Assembly (NCBI GenBank): GCA_003550305.1 | Contig: QKYT01000003.1 | Coordinates: 191,633-235,257 of the forward strand | DNA: 43,625 nucleotides | Reading direction: 5' to 3' | From: Glomus cerebriforme | Taxonomy: Eukaryota > Glomeromycota > Glomeromycetes > Glomerales > Glomeraceae | Shown: one piece after another, positions 1-10,857 of the stretch | How positions within the stretch are numbered: the first letter of the stretch is position 1 | Layout: each line of letters opens with the position of its first letter | Translations under genes and position numbers: made by a program | The notes under the pieces: model-generated | Database searches by the model: none | What the model saw: the letters and a program-made list of their open reading frames with translations, nothing else | Told to the model about the DNA's origin: nothing

Positions 1-407
1 ATTAAGATCAATATAAAAAAGCAGATAAAAAAAAATTTTAGCAATTTGAAGCAATTTATGGTGAGAAAATGGAGGTTTATTCTGAATATTATTATAATAA
101 ATTATGCAAAGACTACAAATTGATATTATGAGCTAATTATAAAAAATTATTAGACCTATTTTTATTTTAATTTGTTTTGATAATAATCTACGGACTTTCA
201 GCTTTCAAACAAGCTATTCTGTATACAGATTAGTGCGATCATCATGATGCAGTGACCAATTTTTTAATTCCAGTTTTTTTTATAACACACTGTATATACT
301 GTATATATGTATGTGAGAATTTCAGGCCATATACTGGTATTATTTATTACTATTTGACAAATAAACAAATTATAACTAACATTTTATACATTTTTATGCT
401 TTTTGAA
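1..407. other. AT-rich stretch without a gene
   Basis: No coding exon is supported here. It is the 3' flank of the minus-strand transposase-like pseudogene that ends at 408. A short run around 289-310 contains the alternating motif TATACTGTATA, which recurs elsewhere in the window. Confidence 0.6.
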
Positions 408-3400
408 CTATACATTTCCAGTAACTTCTCTTGCTTCTAATTCACGCATGACATGACTTCTTTCCATTTCTGTAAGAATCCAGTGATCCAATTCTGAATA
501 GTAGAAGTTTTTGGTATGTCATTTTCGTCCAGTTCTCCAACTTGAGCACGTTGAACAAGCTCTTCATGCATTTGTTAAGCTGGAAATTTATTATTTGAAT
601 TTGCTGTTCCAGTATGAAACATATTTTCTAATAAATGTTTCACATTTTTAGATATTCATTTCCATAGTTCCTGTTTGTGATTTTTATTAGATTTTAGAAC
701 TCATCCTGATATAAACACATCGTGATAACTATTATTTTCAAACTAAATTATTAGTATAATCAAGTCAATATGAGATTATTATGCCATAGAATATTTATTA
801 CCTTTGCATTCTTGAACTTACTATATTCGTGATATTCATATTATTCATACTTGAATTCAAGAGACTTAGATCCTATATATTTGATTAGTTTTTATTATTT
901 GTGTATAAATAAAAACTTTTTAACACCAGATTATTCATACCAATTCACGGCTTGTGGCAGAATCTTATGGATTTTAAAATATTATTAGTATTTTTTTGAA
1001 GACATCAAAAAAAAAAAACTCTTACCAATAGCAATAGGTAGCGTCCATTTTTTTAGAGGATTCTATATGTGTAGAGTATTTTGGGTTGGGTTTTTCATTT
1101 TTTTTTCTATTTTTGAATTTTTTCTATTTGAGCCGGAGACCATTTCTTCCATTCACCAATTCCTGATAAAATTCGAATACATACAAATCCCGTATCCTCT
1201 CCTTGATCTGACCATGTCCACTTATATAAGCTTTTTATTTCAGCTATTGTTCCAATTTTTTCTTTTTCTGCATAAAAATAAGAGTATCATTATTGATAAT
1301 CAAAAATATTATTTGATGATTTTTAAAAAATACCTTGATTACGGTTTGGCAATAAGTTAGCAACTTTTGTTCCTGCAATTTCATGAATTGCAGTTTCTAT
1401 ATCATCACCAGATTCAATTGTACTACCTAATTTAACGTGGCTTAAATGAAATGTGTGCCAGGTTTATGGCGCAGCTAGCCAATGTGGCGTAACAAAAAAT
1501 CATAAAAAGAAAATTTTTTATATTAACATATAGCTTTTAAAATTTACTAAATATACCTAGTTTCGGCTGCTCTGCAAGTTTACTTAGAGTGCCAAAAGCA
1601 ATTTTAAATATCATTATTGAATTATTTGACAAAAATTTTATTTTCGTCAAATCCATTTTTGAAAATGATCAGCAAAGACGGTAAAGATGGTAAAATCAAT
1701 CATTTATTTGTAAAGTCAAAAACGGCATTTTAAATCTTCTTCCAAAGCATAAGTAAACTTGTAGAGTAGCAGAAATCACATCTGTAGTAAAATTTTAAAA
1801 GCTTTATGTCAGAGAAAAAATCTTTTATGTATTTTTTTGAAAAATTGCTGCGCCACAAACCTGGCACACAGTCAAGGGGTACTTTAACGTGACGTTTTAT
1901 TGCTTGTGAAATCTAATAGAAATCAAAAATGAATAAATAATAAAGAAATAATAATAGACTAAATAAGCAGTATAATTACCTGTGCATGATAGGAATCTAT
2001 TAATGATTTGGCTTCTCTGGCTTCCAAGAAAATCCATTTTCGAGGAATAATATCATACCAATCTTTCCAGTGACCTATTATTAACATTAGTTCTGTGCAA
2101 TGATAATGAGGCCCATTATCTGACATTATCGTTACCCATTTTGGTTTTGGATCAAGATTTTCAAAAACTGTATGAAGGGCAGATGCCATAAACTATGCAT
2201 CTTGTCCTATGTCATTACTCCAATGGTCATATACTTGTATGTTGAGCTTATTATTTATAGTATCTTTTGTATACACCAATGAAGAGTGTAGCATCCAACC
2301 CTCTTTCCAAAAAAATTGAGATTTAGTTTCTCTTGTGCTTTGTGGTAATATTCTCATTTTATAATCAACTATAATTACTGCACCATCTTTATCTAACTCA
2401 TCAAGATTGACTTGAACATGAGTATTCAAATATAATTTTCGTGCATGATGTCTTATCTATGAAATTAATTTCTTCAAATAATCAACTAGCGACTCATGTA
2501 ATTCTTCATTTACATTATTTTTTATTAGATCAAAAAATGAAATAATTCTTCACAGTTATTACATATTTCAGAATGCTAAGTATTACAAATTCCAAATGAA
2601 TGTCTAAGACAGTGACATATACAAGATTTATGTACTGAAATTCCTGATAAAGTTATTTCCAATCCTTTTATGTATTTACGTCTCATGTATCTTCGCAATA
2701 TATGTGGTTTTGAGTTAATTCTTCCTGTATTATAAAAAATATTATTAGTTACTTTTTCAAATATCAATTTGAATATAATAAATTCTCAAAATACCTTCAA
2801 AGATTCATCTCTTATATGGGCAGCAATGATGGTATTAATAGATACAAAGACCTCATATTCACATTCATTGCATTCTGAGCAAAGACCACCCAAATTATCC
2901 TGATAAACAAATCTACTTCCTTGTAAACGTGTTATAAATGCTGTACAATGCATTTCATTTGGATATTCTTCAGAAAATTTTTTCCAAAGTGCCTGTTTAT
3001 GATCTTGTAAATAAATTATTGGCAAACCCAATTTTGAATGACTTCGATAGGAATTCATATTAACAACATTCTTTCTCATAAAAAAATGATTAACCTGATC
3101 AATTTGCTCCATTTTAAGCTTTTGATGATGAAATTTTGGTTTTTCAAGAGGCGGAGTACCAGTACCATTCAATATAGCATGCCTTTTTGATTCAATAATA
3201 GTATGAGTCCAACCTATAATATTACAATTATAATAATTAGTCATGCTTATAATGTAATATCATAAAATTATTTTCTTACCTCTAAATTATCTTTTAGTTT
3301 TTTATAGGTAAAATCATTAGTTATAATTGATAAAATTCAGCGTTTTCCATCTTTAGTTTTTTTATTATCTTTTAAAGCTTGCCGAAAATAAGACTAAAAA

Positions 3401-4546
3401 GTTTCTGCAGAACTTAAAGGATTATTGATAAGAAACCCCATTTGATAAAGAAAAGCAAATATTTGTTTTTCTTGCGCTAGATTTTGTGATTTAGTCCAAA
3501 ATTGGTACTATTAAATTTAAAATTATTTTATTATTATATATTTGTAATTTTTAATATTCAAGTTTATTATACCTCAGAATCATCATGCATCCAAGAAGTA
3601 ATATTGGTACATCTAGCAGCATGAAGCATTGATAACCATGCACCCAATTTACGATCAGAAAATTGATGTTCTGGTGGATATAATAATTTTAATTCTGAAC
3701 TCAATTCTATTATGTTATGCTCGTTTTGATTCCATCTAACAAACAAATTATACCACTTAACATTAGAAGTTCNACNTTGAAGATGATATTCATATAATTG
3801 ATTCATTAGTTCAAAATCTCTCCATTCATGGGAAGTACATTGCGGAATGTGTAACTTGAATAATATTTGCAACGTAACCTGATCTTCCAATCCAAATAAT
3901 TGTTTTCCTGAAAAATTTTGAATATTCTGAATATAACCCAAATTTTTCCAAACATTATTCAGAGTATCTTCTACAAATGTTTCTTGAAGTTCAAAATCTT
4001 GATAAACATTAACATAACATTTATCTTCATTGATTTCAGATACAAACATGGTCGAACGCTTCTTATACATAAAAATTATTGATGATTTGTATCCATTGCC
4101 CATTTTATTCCAATCCAAACATGTAGATGAGCCCAATTCATAAATAAATATTTCATATTTACCAAGTTGGCATGAAAGTGGATAAAAATCAATATTAGTT
4201 GAAAGAATATCAATTATTTTTTCATTATTCCATTCAAGGACAATATGACTAGAATATCGCATTTTAGTTTGAAAAATTTTTTGATAAGCCTTTGAAATTG
4301 CCTTAGTTGCACTTATTTCTACAACAAAAATATCATCACTTTGATAATAATATTCAGGTAATATTTTATTTGAAGTGGAAACGTGTATTGTTATATAAAA
4401 ATCACGTCCGTTTAAGCGCGTTTTGGTCTTTTGGCCTACTCTAATTGAAAATTAGGAACAAATATTCGACTTAGAAATACTTGGAACTTCCCACCAGTAA
4501 CATGAAAAAGGTCCATAATGAATGTTTTTTACAAGTGAGTTGATTT
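408..4546 (-). pseudogene. Degenerate multi-exon DDE transposase-like gene (Rhizophagus-type family)
   Basis: Read on the minus strand, exon remnants run from about 4546 to a stop at 408-410. In order: an N-terminal exon (4546-3570, interrupted by TAA at 4452-4454); a short exon (about 3510-3285) with TAG and TGA in frame; a Cys-rich exon (about 3202-2796, with the segment GGLCSECNECEYEVF); an exon 2722-2576 and onward; then the presumed catalytic part. Acidic candidates for a DDE triad are the D of IIVDYKM, the D of MSDNGPHYH, and the E of KWIFLEAREAK. After an intron the frame continues as ISQAIKRHVK at 1914-1883 and resumes after a 443-bp insertion at 1439, ending with an exon around 600-408 that carries IPKTSTIQNWI. 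Stops often stand where related copies would have Gln or Trp. Family membership is recalled, not searched. A mobile-element origin is inferred from the triad and multiplicity. Two N bases lie at 3773 and 3776. Confidence 0.75.
1440..1882. mobile_element. 443-bp foldback MITE with 9-bp target duplication
   Basis: The sequence folds on itself. TGTGTGCCAGGTTT near the left end pairs with its complement near the right end, and similarity continues inward for roughly 170 bp per arm (for example CAAGTTTACTTA at about 1576-1587 and its complement at about 1748-1759). It is flanked by the direct repeat TTTAACGTG at 1431-1439 and 1883-1891. Removing the element plus one repeat restores an open exon of the surrounding transposase-like gene, which confirms both borders. 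Long terminal inverted repeats and a 9-bp duplication fit a Mutator-like (MULE) non-autonomous element. The outermost 12 bp of the arms match poorly. Confidence 0.8.
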
Positions 4547-4913
4547 CTATTAGAATAATAACCACATTAGATATGGTAGCGTGAGATTTTAGCGTTTTAT
4601 TACAAATTTTTTATTTAAAGTATTATTTTCGATATTATCTTGGCATTTTAAGTTTATCACATGTTTTTTAGTACTATTACGTCATTTTTTGTAGTTTTTT
4701 TAGTTTGTACATTTTGCCAATCTTGAAATTTTTACAATTATTTTCCCCCGAATTTATATAGTAACATTCTGCTGATCATATATGAATCGGGTCTTAATGG
4801 TATATTTATAATTTATTTTGTAATTTATTTTTTATTTTTTATTAATTTATTAATTTATTAATTTTATTTTAATATTTTAATTTTTATATACATAATCATT
4901 TAAAGCTCTTTAA
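4547..4913. other. AT-rich spacer, no gene seen
   Basis: Low-complexity ATTTA/TTAATTTA runs (4800-4880) between the divergently read remnants of a DDE gene on the left and a Harbinger-type transposase on the right. No element termini could be fixed here. Confidence 0.5.
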
Positions 4914-5017
4914 ATGAGCAAATTAAGAGCTAATATTACATATAATCATTATCTTAATAATAGTTCAATATTAACTAAAATTATATTAAATGAAGATAAT
5001 GTTAATAATAATCATAA

Positions 5018-5922
5018 GGGTTTAAAATTTGAACGCACCTGCATTTGAACGCATCCCTATCACGTGATTCGTTATTTTTAAATTTGATTGGCTAATCAGT
5101 ATGATTATTTATTTATTTATCTATTAAACGCGTATAACTTGAGGTAAGTCTTTATCAGTTATTGTTTTTATTNTTATCTTTTGCCTCCTGGAGTCCATTA
5201 TGTCTCCAAGGATTGTCCCTGCAAATAAATTCAAATAAAAGAACGTTAGTAACGCCCTTTAACGAAATTAACAAAAAAACCAACAATAAAAACTTACCTC
5301 TCGTCTCCTTTCGTCCTTTCGTCTCCAGGGGGGCATTCCTACAAAAAAAATTCATGAAAAGAACGTTAGGAAACGTTCTTAAACGAAATTAGCGAAAAAA
5401 AAGAACAAAACCTACCTTTTCGTCTCCTTTCATCTCCAAGGGGCGTTCCTATAAAAAAAGTCATGGAAAGAACGTTAGGAAACGTTCTTAAATGAAATTA
5501 GCGGAAAAAAAGAACGAAACCTACCTTTTCGTCTCCTTTCATCTCCAGGGGGCGTTCCTATAAAAAAATCATGAAAAGAACGTTAGAAAATGTTCTTAAA
5601 CGAAATTAACAAAGAAAAAAATAAAAAGAAATCCACCTTTTATCTCCTTTCATCTTCGGGAGCGTTCCTATAAAAAAAAATCATGAAAAGAACGTTAGAA
5701 AATGTTTTTAAACGAAATTAACAAAGAAAAACAAAAAAAAAACATTTATCTTTGTTTCCAGAAGCCCATTTCGTTTCCAGGGTATTCCTACAAATAAAAA
5801 AAATGTTCCTAATAAAAAAAAAATTATTGATCGATAATCTGAATTACATAACCAATAAAATTTAAAAATCAGATCACGTGATAGGATGCGTTCGAACGCA
5901 GGTGCGTTCAAATTTTAAACCT
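5018..5922. mobile_element. 905-bp MITE-like element, 9-bp target duplication
   Basis: Terminal inverted repeats of about 90 bp: the left begins GGGTTTAAAATTTGAACGCA, the right (reverse complement) begins AGGTTTAAAATTTGAACGCA, and both continue into a CACGTGAT block. Direct repeats TAATCATAA at 5009-5017 and 5923-5931 flank it, and the host frame is open on both sides. Internally it is mostly a tandem array. There is no coding capacity; the short frames inside are by-products of the repeat. A 9-bp duplication with long terminal repeats again suggests a Mutator-like origin. Confidence 0.8.
5241..5800. repeat. Tandem array, about five units of 108-120 bp
   Basis: The block GAACGTTAG recurs at 5241, 5361, 5470, 5578 and 5690, each followed by a palindromic GAACGTT/AACGTTC core, an A-rich stretch, and CCTTTCATCTCC plus GGCGTTCCTA. 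Units diverge towards the ends. The array fills the centre of the 905-bp element. Confidence 0.85.
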
Positions 5923-7325
5923 TAATCATAATTCCAGTAATTTAAATGAGTTGAAAAATAATAATAATAATGGTTTAATTATTAATTTAGAAAAAAAAAC
6001 TGAATTGGAAGATTTGAATGATAAAGATGATGGATCAGATGATGGATCAAATGATGAATCAGAAGATAAATTTAATCTTCAAGATTATAAAAATATTTGA
6101 AATAAAAAAGCAATATAATGGGTAGAAATGCTAGAAAGTGAGAAAAATTCTGAATTTAATGAAGAATTTGATAAAAGTAATGATACATTAAATGATATTA
6201 CTCATTTTGCTAATGATTTGAATGCTAAATGGGAGTTGTTAATACTTTTTAAAGTTAATGCAAGTATAGATTTAATTGAGAAATATTTATATATCGCAGG
6301 TTACTTTAATTAGAAGATTGTGTAAAATTAAAGTTATAAATAGAGATGCATATCACATTACAATTTGTGTATTATTAAGGAGCAAAAACTATATAAAGAA
6401 CCTTTGTTTACAGATGGATAGAAGGTTTGAAAGGTTTGGAAAAAGAAAAAAGTTAATATTTTGCAAATTTCTTAGATTTTAAAGTGATTTTCTTTACTAA
6501 TAAAATTTTATGAGTTTTTATCTNATTTTTATGAATAAAGATTCATTTAAAAGAAAAAAAAGTTCTGCATGTTATTTTTTAATTTATATAAATGATTTTA
6601 TTATATTTTAATTACATATTATTATATTAACTTATAAAAACTTTTAAATCATATGATATATATAAATATTCAAATAAATATTCAGGATATTAAAAATGTT
6701 GGATATGGACAGGGACTGTCTGGTTCTGGACATCCAATATCCATGTCCACATTTAATGATAATACTGTGTAAAGGTATATTGAAATTCATTTTTTTATCA
6801 AAATGTTTTTACATTTATAGAAGAATGGGATTATTTACTTGGAGATTCAGCATATCCATTGTCTAATTTTCTTATTAAACCCTTTAATAATTCTAAAAAT
6901 AATTTACAAACACAATTTAATGTTATTTATTCTTTACATCATATAATAGTAGAAAATGCTTTTGGTAGATTTAAAAATAGATTTATAAGTTTGAAAGAAT
7001 TAAATGTTAAAAAAATTTCAAATGCAGTTCATTTAACTAAATGTTATATAATTTTATATAATTTTTTAGAAACAAATAATGATAATTAGGATAAATTAGA
7101 TAAATTAGATGAATTAGATGATAATGATAATGATGATAATAATAGTAAAAACAATGATTTAAGTAATCTAAATGAAAATGCTTTAAAAAAAACAGGAAAA
7201 ATAAAAAGAAATCAAATTATAAATCAATTTATACAATAAAATTTATTGAATAAAAGATTTATTATTATAATATTAAACTAATAATTATAATTATAAAACT
7301 ATTATTATTATTATATATTAAATTA

Positions 7326-8574
7326 CTAATCTTTTCTTTGATATCTTAACTTTAATTCTTTTATCTTTAATTTAAATTCCATTTTTGCTTGTTCTCTTTC
7401 AGCTTTTACCTTTTCTTTTTCATATGCCCATTTCTCTTTTTCTGCTTCTATTTGTTCCCTTTCTAATTCATAACTTTTTTTCAATTTTTTTTTCCAATAA
7501 CATTTTTTGCTTCCAAATTCTTTCACATAATTGATTTATTTCAACAATTGCCAATTTGACATTGACATAACTTCAATATTATTTTTACTTTTTTGTTTTT
7601 TATAATACTCTTTTTTAATTTTATTTTCTTCTTCAAAAGTATTTGCTAATCTGTTTGCCAAAAATGAAGGTATTATATTTTTACATATGCCAAAGATCAT
7701 ATCTAACTGCTTATACCAATGCCAATCCTTTCATTCTACACCAGATTGATTGTTATATTTTTTAATATTTTCATATTTCTTAATGAAATACAAAAGTTTG
7801 CCTATAATAAATAATTAAAAAGTTAATAATTTGAAGATTAAGATCTTTAACTTAAAAGAAATAAAAAAAAAAGAAATGTACTTTTTATTGTATTTGCTTC
7901 TTTATTTGTCAAAATATTCTTAGCCATATAATTATAAAATTTAGTTTTATTCCCCTTAGACCAAGATGAAAAATTTTCTTGAAGATGATTAAGTAAGATT
8001 TTGATATCATTATTTTCTCAAGCTCCAGATTTTTACTATTTTTAGCATAAGATTGTTTAGAGATACTTGTTTTTTTAGGGTGAAGGTTCTTATTATAAAG
8101 AACATTATCTTTCTTAATCTAAAATAATTAAAATCATGATAAATATTCTGTGTTTTAATTAAAATATACATTACAAAACTTACCAGCAAAGTAATTTCAT
8201 CGCAATCTTCTTCTAATTCAGATAAAATAGGAGGTAAATCATACAATTGTGGGTTAATTTCATATTGCTATTGAACCTTTTGCTATTGAGGAAGGGGTTG
8301 AAAAAAAACATCTTGCTGTTGAAGTTGAGGATGAACAGTTTGTTTTTGCTGAGGTTAAGAGGGCCAAATAATATTTTGCTGTTACCATTGTGAAGGAAAT
8401 TGAAGAACATTTTGCTGCTGTTGTTCAGTAAGAGAAGTTTTGGGCAAAATCAATTATGGAGTTGAAAACGTAATATTACTTTAATTTCTTCTTTTGAGGT
8501 CCAGGTTTATAAAAGCCAGAAGGATTATTACGTTTAGTTGAAGTTTTTTTGTTAGATTGCAATTGAGAAGACAT
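7326..8574 (-). pseudogene. Myb/SANT-like DNA-binding protein of a Harbinger-type element, decayed
   Basis: The minus strand starts with ATG at 8574 and a basic N-terminus (KRNNPSGFYKPGPQKKK), then a Gln-rich segment (8440-8250) in which at least five TAA/TAG codons sit among Gln codons. An acidic segment YDLPPILSELEED precedes a likely donor at about 8186. The next exon carries ENNDIKILLNHLQENF and GNKTKFYNYMAKNIL, a helix-turn-helix of the Myb/SANT-like type, preceded by TGA where the conserved Trp would be. The last exon has KYENIKKYNNQSGV and WHWYKQLDMIFG-like remnants and ends in a charged coiled coil (7526-7326, ELEREQIEAEKEKWAYEKEK). In Harbinger elements this partner helps the transposase into the nucleus and onto DNA; that role is taken from the family. 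Confidence 0.65.
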
Positions 8575-8905
8575 GTTAAATTTTTTGAATATGTTGAAAA
8601 TTTTCAGCATGTCAAAAAAAAAGTGATTAAAAAAAACCACTTTTTTTTTGTTCAGAAAGTTCGAGTTATTAATCAGGTCACACAATTCCATTAGCCAATG
8701 ATTATCGATTCAAAACCCGATCAAAAATCTGAACAATATTGCAATTTCATAAGAAATTGATTGATACCAAAAGTCTATTGCTGTAATTTTGGCTGAACTT
8801 AACTTAATTCTAGCCAAAATTATAAATTTTAAGTAAAATTACATAAATATTCTATCCAGTTTATACTTTGTCAGATCCATCCAGTATTGTTCTACCGGAA
8901 CTGAA
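8575..8905. other. Spacer, no gene seen
   Basis: An AT-rich stretch with homopolymer runs at 8620-8650. It may contain the right end of the Harbinger-type element, but no convincing inverted repeat partner was found. Confidence 0.4.
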
Positions 8906-9438
8906 TTAGTTTGTTCCTATTTTAAGAAAAGTTTGACGAATAATAAAATATTTATCTCTAAATCGCTTGTGGAATGTCTGCATCAAAGGATAAAAGCCTG
9001 CACCAAAGGGACACACACGACACGAAGGTCTTAACTCCACAACACAGAGGTTAGGAGGTAGCGTGAAATCCACACCAGCACTGAGGCAATTCCCCCACTG
9101 ACACAGAGGTCGAACAGATAGCTCCCTCGGCGACACAGAGGTCGAAAGAGGATGGGATAGGACGATGGTACACGATAAAAAAACTAACAAAGAAAAGGTA
9201 TGAAACTTAACTTCAAAAACGTTTAGACAAGCTTGTGCAAGCGTCCTTCTTTCCGGCTTGGTGGTATCGTCTTTAGCAATAGAAATAAGTGTTCCTTTGT
9301 ACACACTATATGCTTTGCTTTTTTCTGTTGGACGCTTGTGCTCCAGGAAGCCAAGTAGCTTCAATTCAATCAGTCGATGTGTAATGTGTATGTCACAGCA
9401 AATAATTTTATTAGTGGATTTACTATGTAATCATTATT
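8906..9438 (-). CDS. Open frame without ATG, possible internal exon of an unknown gene
   Basis: An uninterrupted minus-strand frame of about 175 codons runs from a possible splice site near 9438 to a stop near 8906. It has no early Met, so it would be an internal exon or a fragment. The first part looks protein-like (IELKLLGFLEHKR, KPERRTLAQACLNVFE). A possible exon end lies near 9197 (AAGTTAAGTTTC). The second part translates a GC-rich segment with two similar CGACACAGAGGTCGAA-type blocks (about 9100-9150) and looks less like protein. Base composition is clearly unlike its surroundings. I do not recognise the family. The open frame may partly reflect high GC rather than coding. Confidence 0.3.
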
Positions 9439-9545
9439 CTTCGTCTATGAAAAGAATCCCAGGTACTTAAAACCCCTAATTTAGTATATACCTGTGACGG
9501 CCTTTTTATAATGTAAATATGGAAACCAACCTAGAGTTTGTAAAC

Positions 9546-10856
9546 TTTCAGACAACGATAACAACTTGTTTGAAAAGTTTTTAGAAGACGATGATAATGA
9601 CTTTGAAGGAGAATTAGGCGAAGCATTTTTAGAACAATTAATAAGCCAAGAAGGTCCGAGGTTATTAAATGCTGAAGTTGACAATTCAATTTTAATGCAA
9701 CAGTTGTTTGATATTCAAGGAAATAAACAACAGTCTAATATTTTTCATGCTAAAAGTTTTATCCAAGCACATGAAACTGTTCAAAATGAAGAAATAAATA
9801 AATGCAGTTCTGAAAGTGATGACGAAATAGAAGAAAATGTTGATGATGAGCAAGAGTTAGAAAATAAATCAGAATTATATGAGAATGAAACACATATTAT
9901 AGATGAAACATCATCAATCCCATTTCGCCATATGTAATTATTGATATTATTAACGGAAAGTTGCAAACTTGTGGTATGAGTAGCAGAAAGAATATTTCTC
10001 AATTAGTAGGAACCTGACAAATTGATACAGAGAGCGTAACTAAATTTTTTGGATGGAAAGATTAATTTAGGTTATGTACGTCACATTTTAATTATGATCA
10101 AAAAAATCATGCCAAACAGGTTAAACAATTAAGAAAACCGGAAAATAGTATAGTCCATAAAAGGAGATGCTTATTTTGTGGGAGGAATTATTTTTTTTTT
10201 AGTTGTGGAATGAATTACCGCCAACATTCTTGGAATGTCTTTAACAGAAATATACAAGTAGCGGCGTGTCCAAATATATCAAATTTAGCTAAAGAGGAAT
10301 TTCAAATCCTCGGTATATATGCTGCAGCTGTTTTAAGATCAACGGAGGACATCTTCACCAAAAAAGTGGTTCAGGGAAACCTAAATTTAGTTGTGTAAAT
10401 GCAGGATTGCATAATGAAAATTATAATAAGATGCTTATAGCGTTAGCAAATTGGCTTTTTATGTTGCAAAAAAAGAGTGCGAAGAAAAGAAAAAAATTAT
10501 TCTCACATATATGCTAAATACTGCATTAAATTTTCTTCAAGATGTATTCCTACCAAAAAGTGCTAAAAAAAATTCCAACAATTTTGAATTAGTTAGTGAT
10601 TTTAATGAAATTCGTTGATTATCAATATCTTCTATCAATTCCTTTACAACAGCAAGTACAGAATAAACCCACAATAATGCTCAATTACCTACCCTTTTTG
10701 CATTTCAAATCCTTTTAAAAATGAATAAAATTTCAATCATTCTTCTGAATTTCATATCTCTGATGCACAATGGCCTGATATAGGAAAAAAATTAGCAGAA
10801 CGTATCTGGAAATCACGAGAAGAACTAAATGAACAAAAAACTGAAATTCAAAAATC
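9546..10856 (+). pseudogene. Unknown Cys-containing protein, frameshifted and stop-riddled
   Basis: The plus strand reads as an acidic N-terminal region (FEKFLEDDDNDFEGELGEAF, 9566 on) to about 9930. After a frameshift it continues as YVIIDIINGKLQTCGMSSRK, LCTSHFNYDQKNHAKQV, RRCLFCGRNYFFFSCGM and QHSWNVFNRNIQVAA. A second shift near 10345 gives GGHLHQ and GKPKFSCVNAGLHNENYNK, and a third near 10480 gives a helical C-terminal part (LNTALNFLQDVFLPKSAKK). The pairs C-x2-C and C-x3-H-F suggest zinc binding. A THAP-like arrangement is possible but unproven. At least three frameshifts and several TGA/TAA codons show it is dead. It runs directly into a tandem array at 10858. It resembles a repeated Rhizophagus family from memory only. 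Confidence 0.5.
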
Positions 10857-10857
10857 C

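Larger units (their letters stand above)
4914..7238 (+). pseudogene. PIF/Harbinger-like transposase, broken by a MITE and many stops
   Basis: ATG at 4914 opens an Asn/Asp-rich N-terminus that reads into AATAATCATAA at 5017, is interrupted by a 905-bp element, and resumes at 5923 through a low-complexity acidic segment (to about 6095). It continues past TGA and TAA codons into KWELLILFKVNASIDLIEKY (about 6220-6280). The middle part is lost or unreadable. The C-terminal part starts after a likely 3' splice site at 6822 and contains LLGDSAYPLSNFLIKPF, VENAFGRFKNRF and a final NQIINQF, the arrangement typical of DDE_Tnp_4 (HARBI1-like) transposases: D in the GDSAYP block and E in the VENAFGR block. 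TAG at 7087-7089 interrupts the acidic tail, which ends at TAA 7236-7238. That N- and C-terminal parts belong to one gene is inferred. Confidence 0.65.
4914..8574. mobile_element. Decayed PIF/Harbinger-type transposon (two convergent genes)
   Basis: Two gene remnants face each other: a DDE transposase with HARBI1-like C-terminal motifs on the plus strand (4914-7238) and a Myb/SANT-like DNA-binding protein with a coiled-coil tail on the minus strand (8574-7326). PIF/Harbinger elements are known to encode exactly this pair. Their 3' ends are 87 bp apart. Terminal inverted repeats were not found with certainty, so the limits given are those of the genes, not of the element. Confidence 0.6.

Noticed and set aside
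1067..1360. 97-codon plus-strand frame as a membrane protein
   Set aside because: It lies antisense to recognisable exons of the DDE-like pseudogene; the hydrophobicity comes from T-rich DNA.
5155..5911. Short frames on both strands in the 905-bp element as genes
   Set aside because: They are translations of the 110-bp tandem unit and end at random; nothing protein-like is seen.
8200..8470. Ciliate-like genetic code with TAA/TAG read as Gln
   Set aside because: Stops also replace Trp and Arg, frameshifts occur in the same genes, and the two intact genes use normal Gln codons and ordinary stops. Decay explains all of it.
9566..9937. Separate intact acidic protein of 123 codons
   Set aside because: The reading continues past a frameshift into a longer degenerate protein, so it is only the N-terminal piece of a pseudogene.
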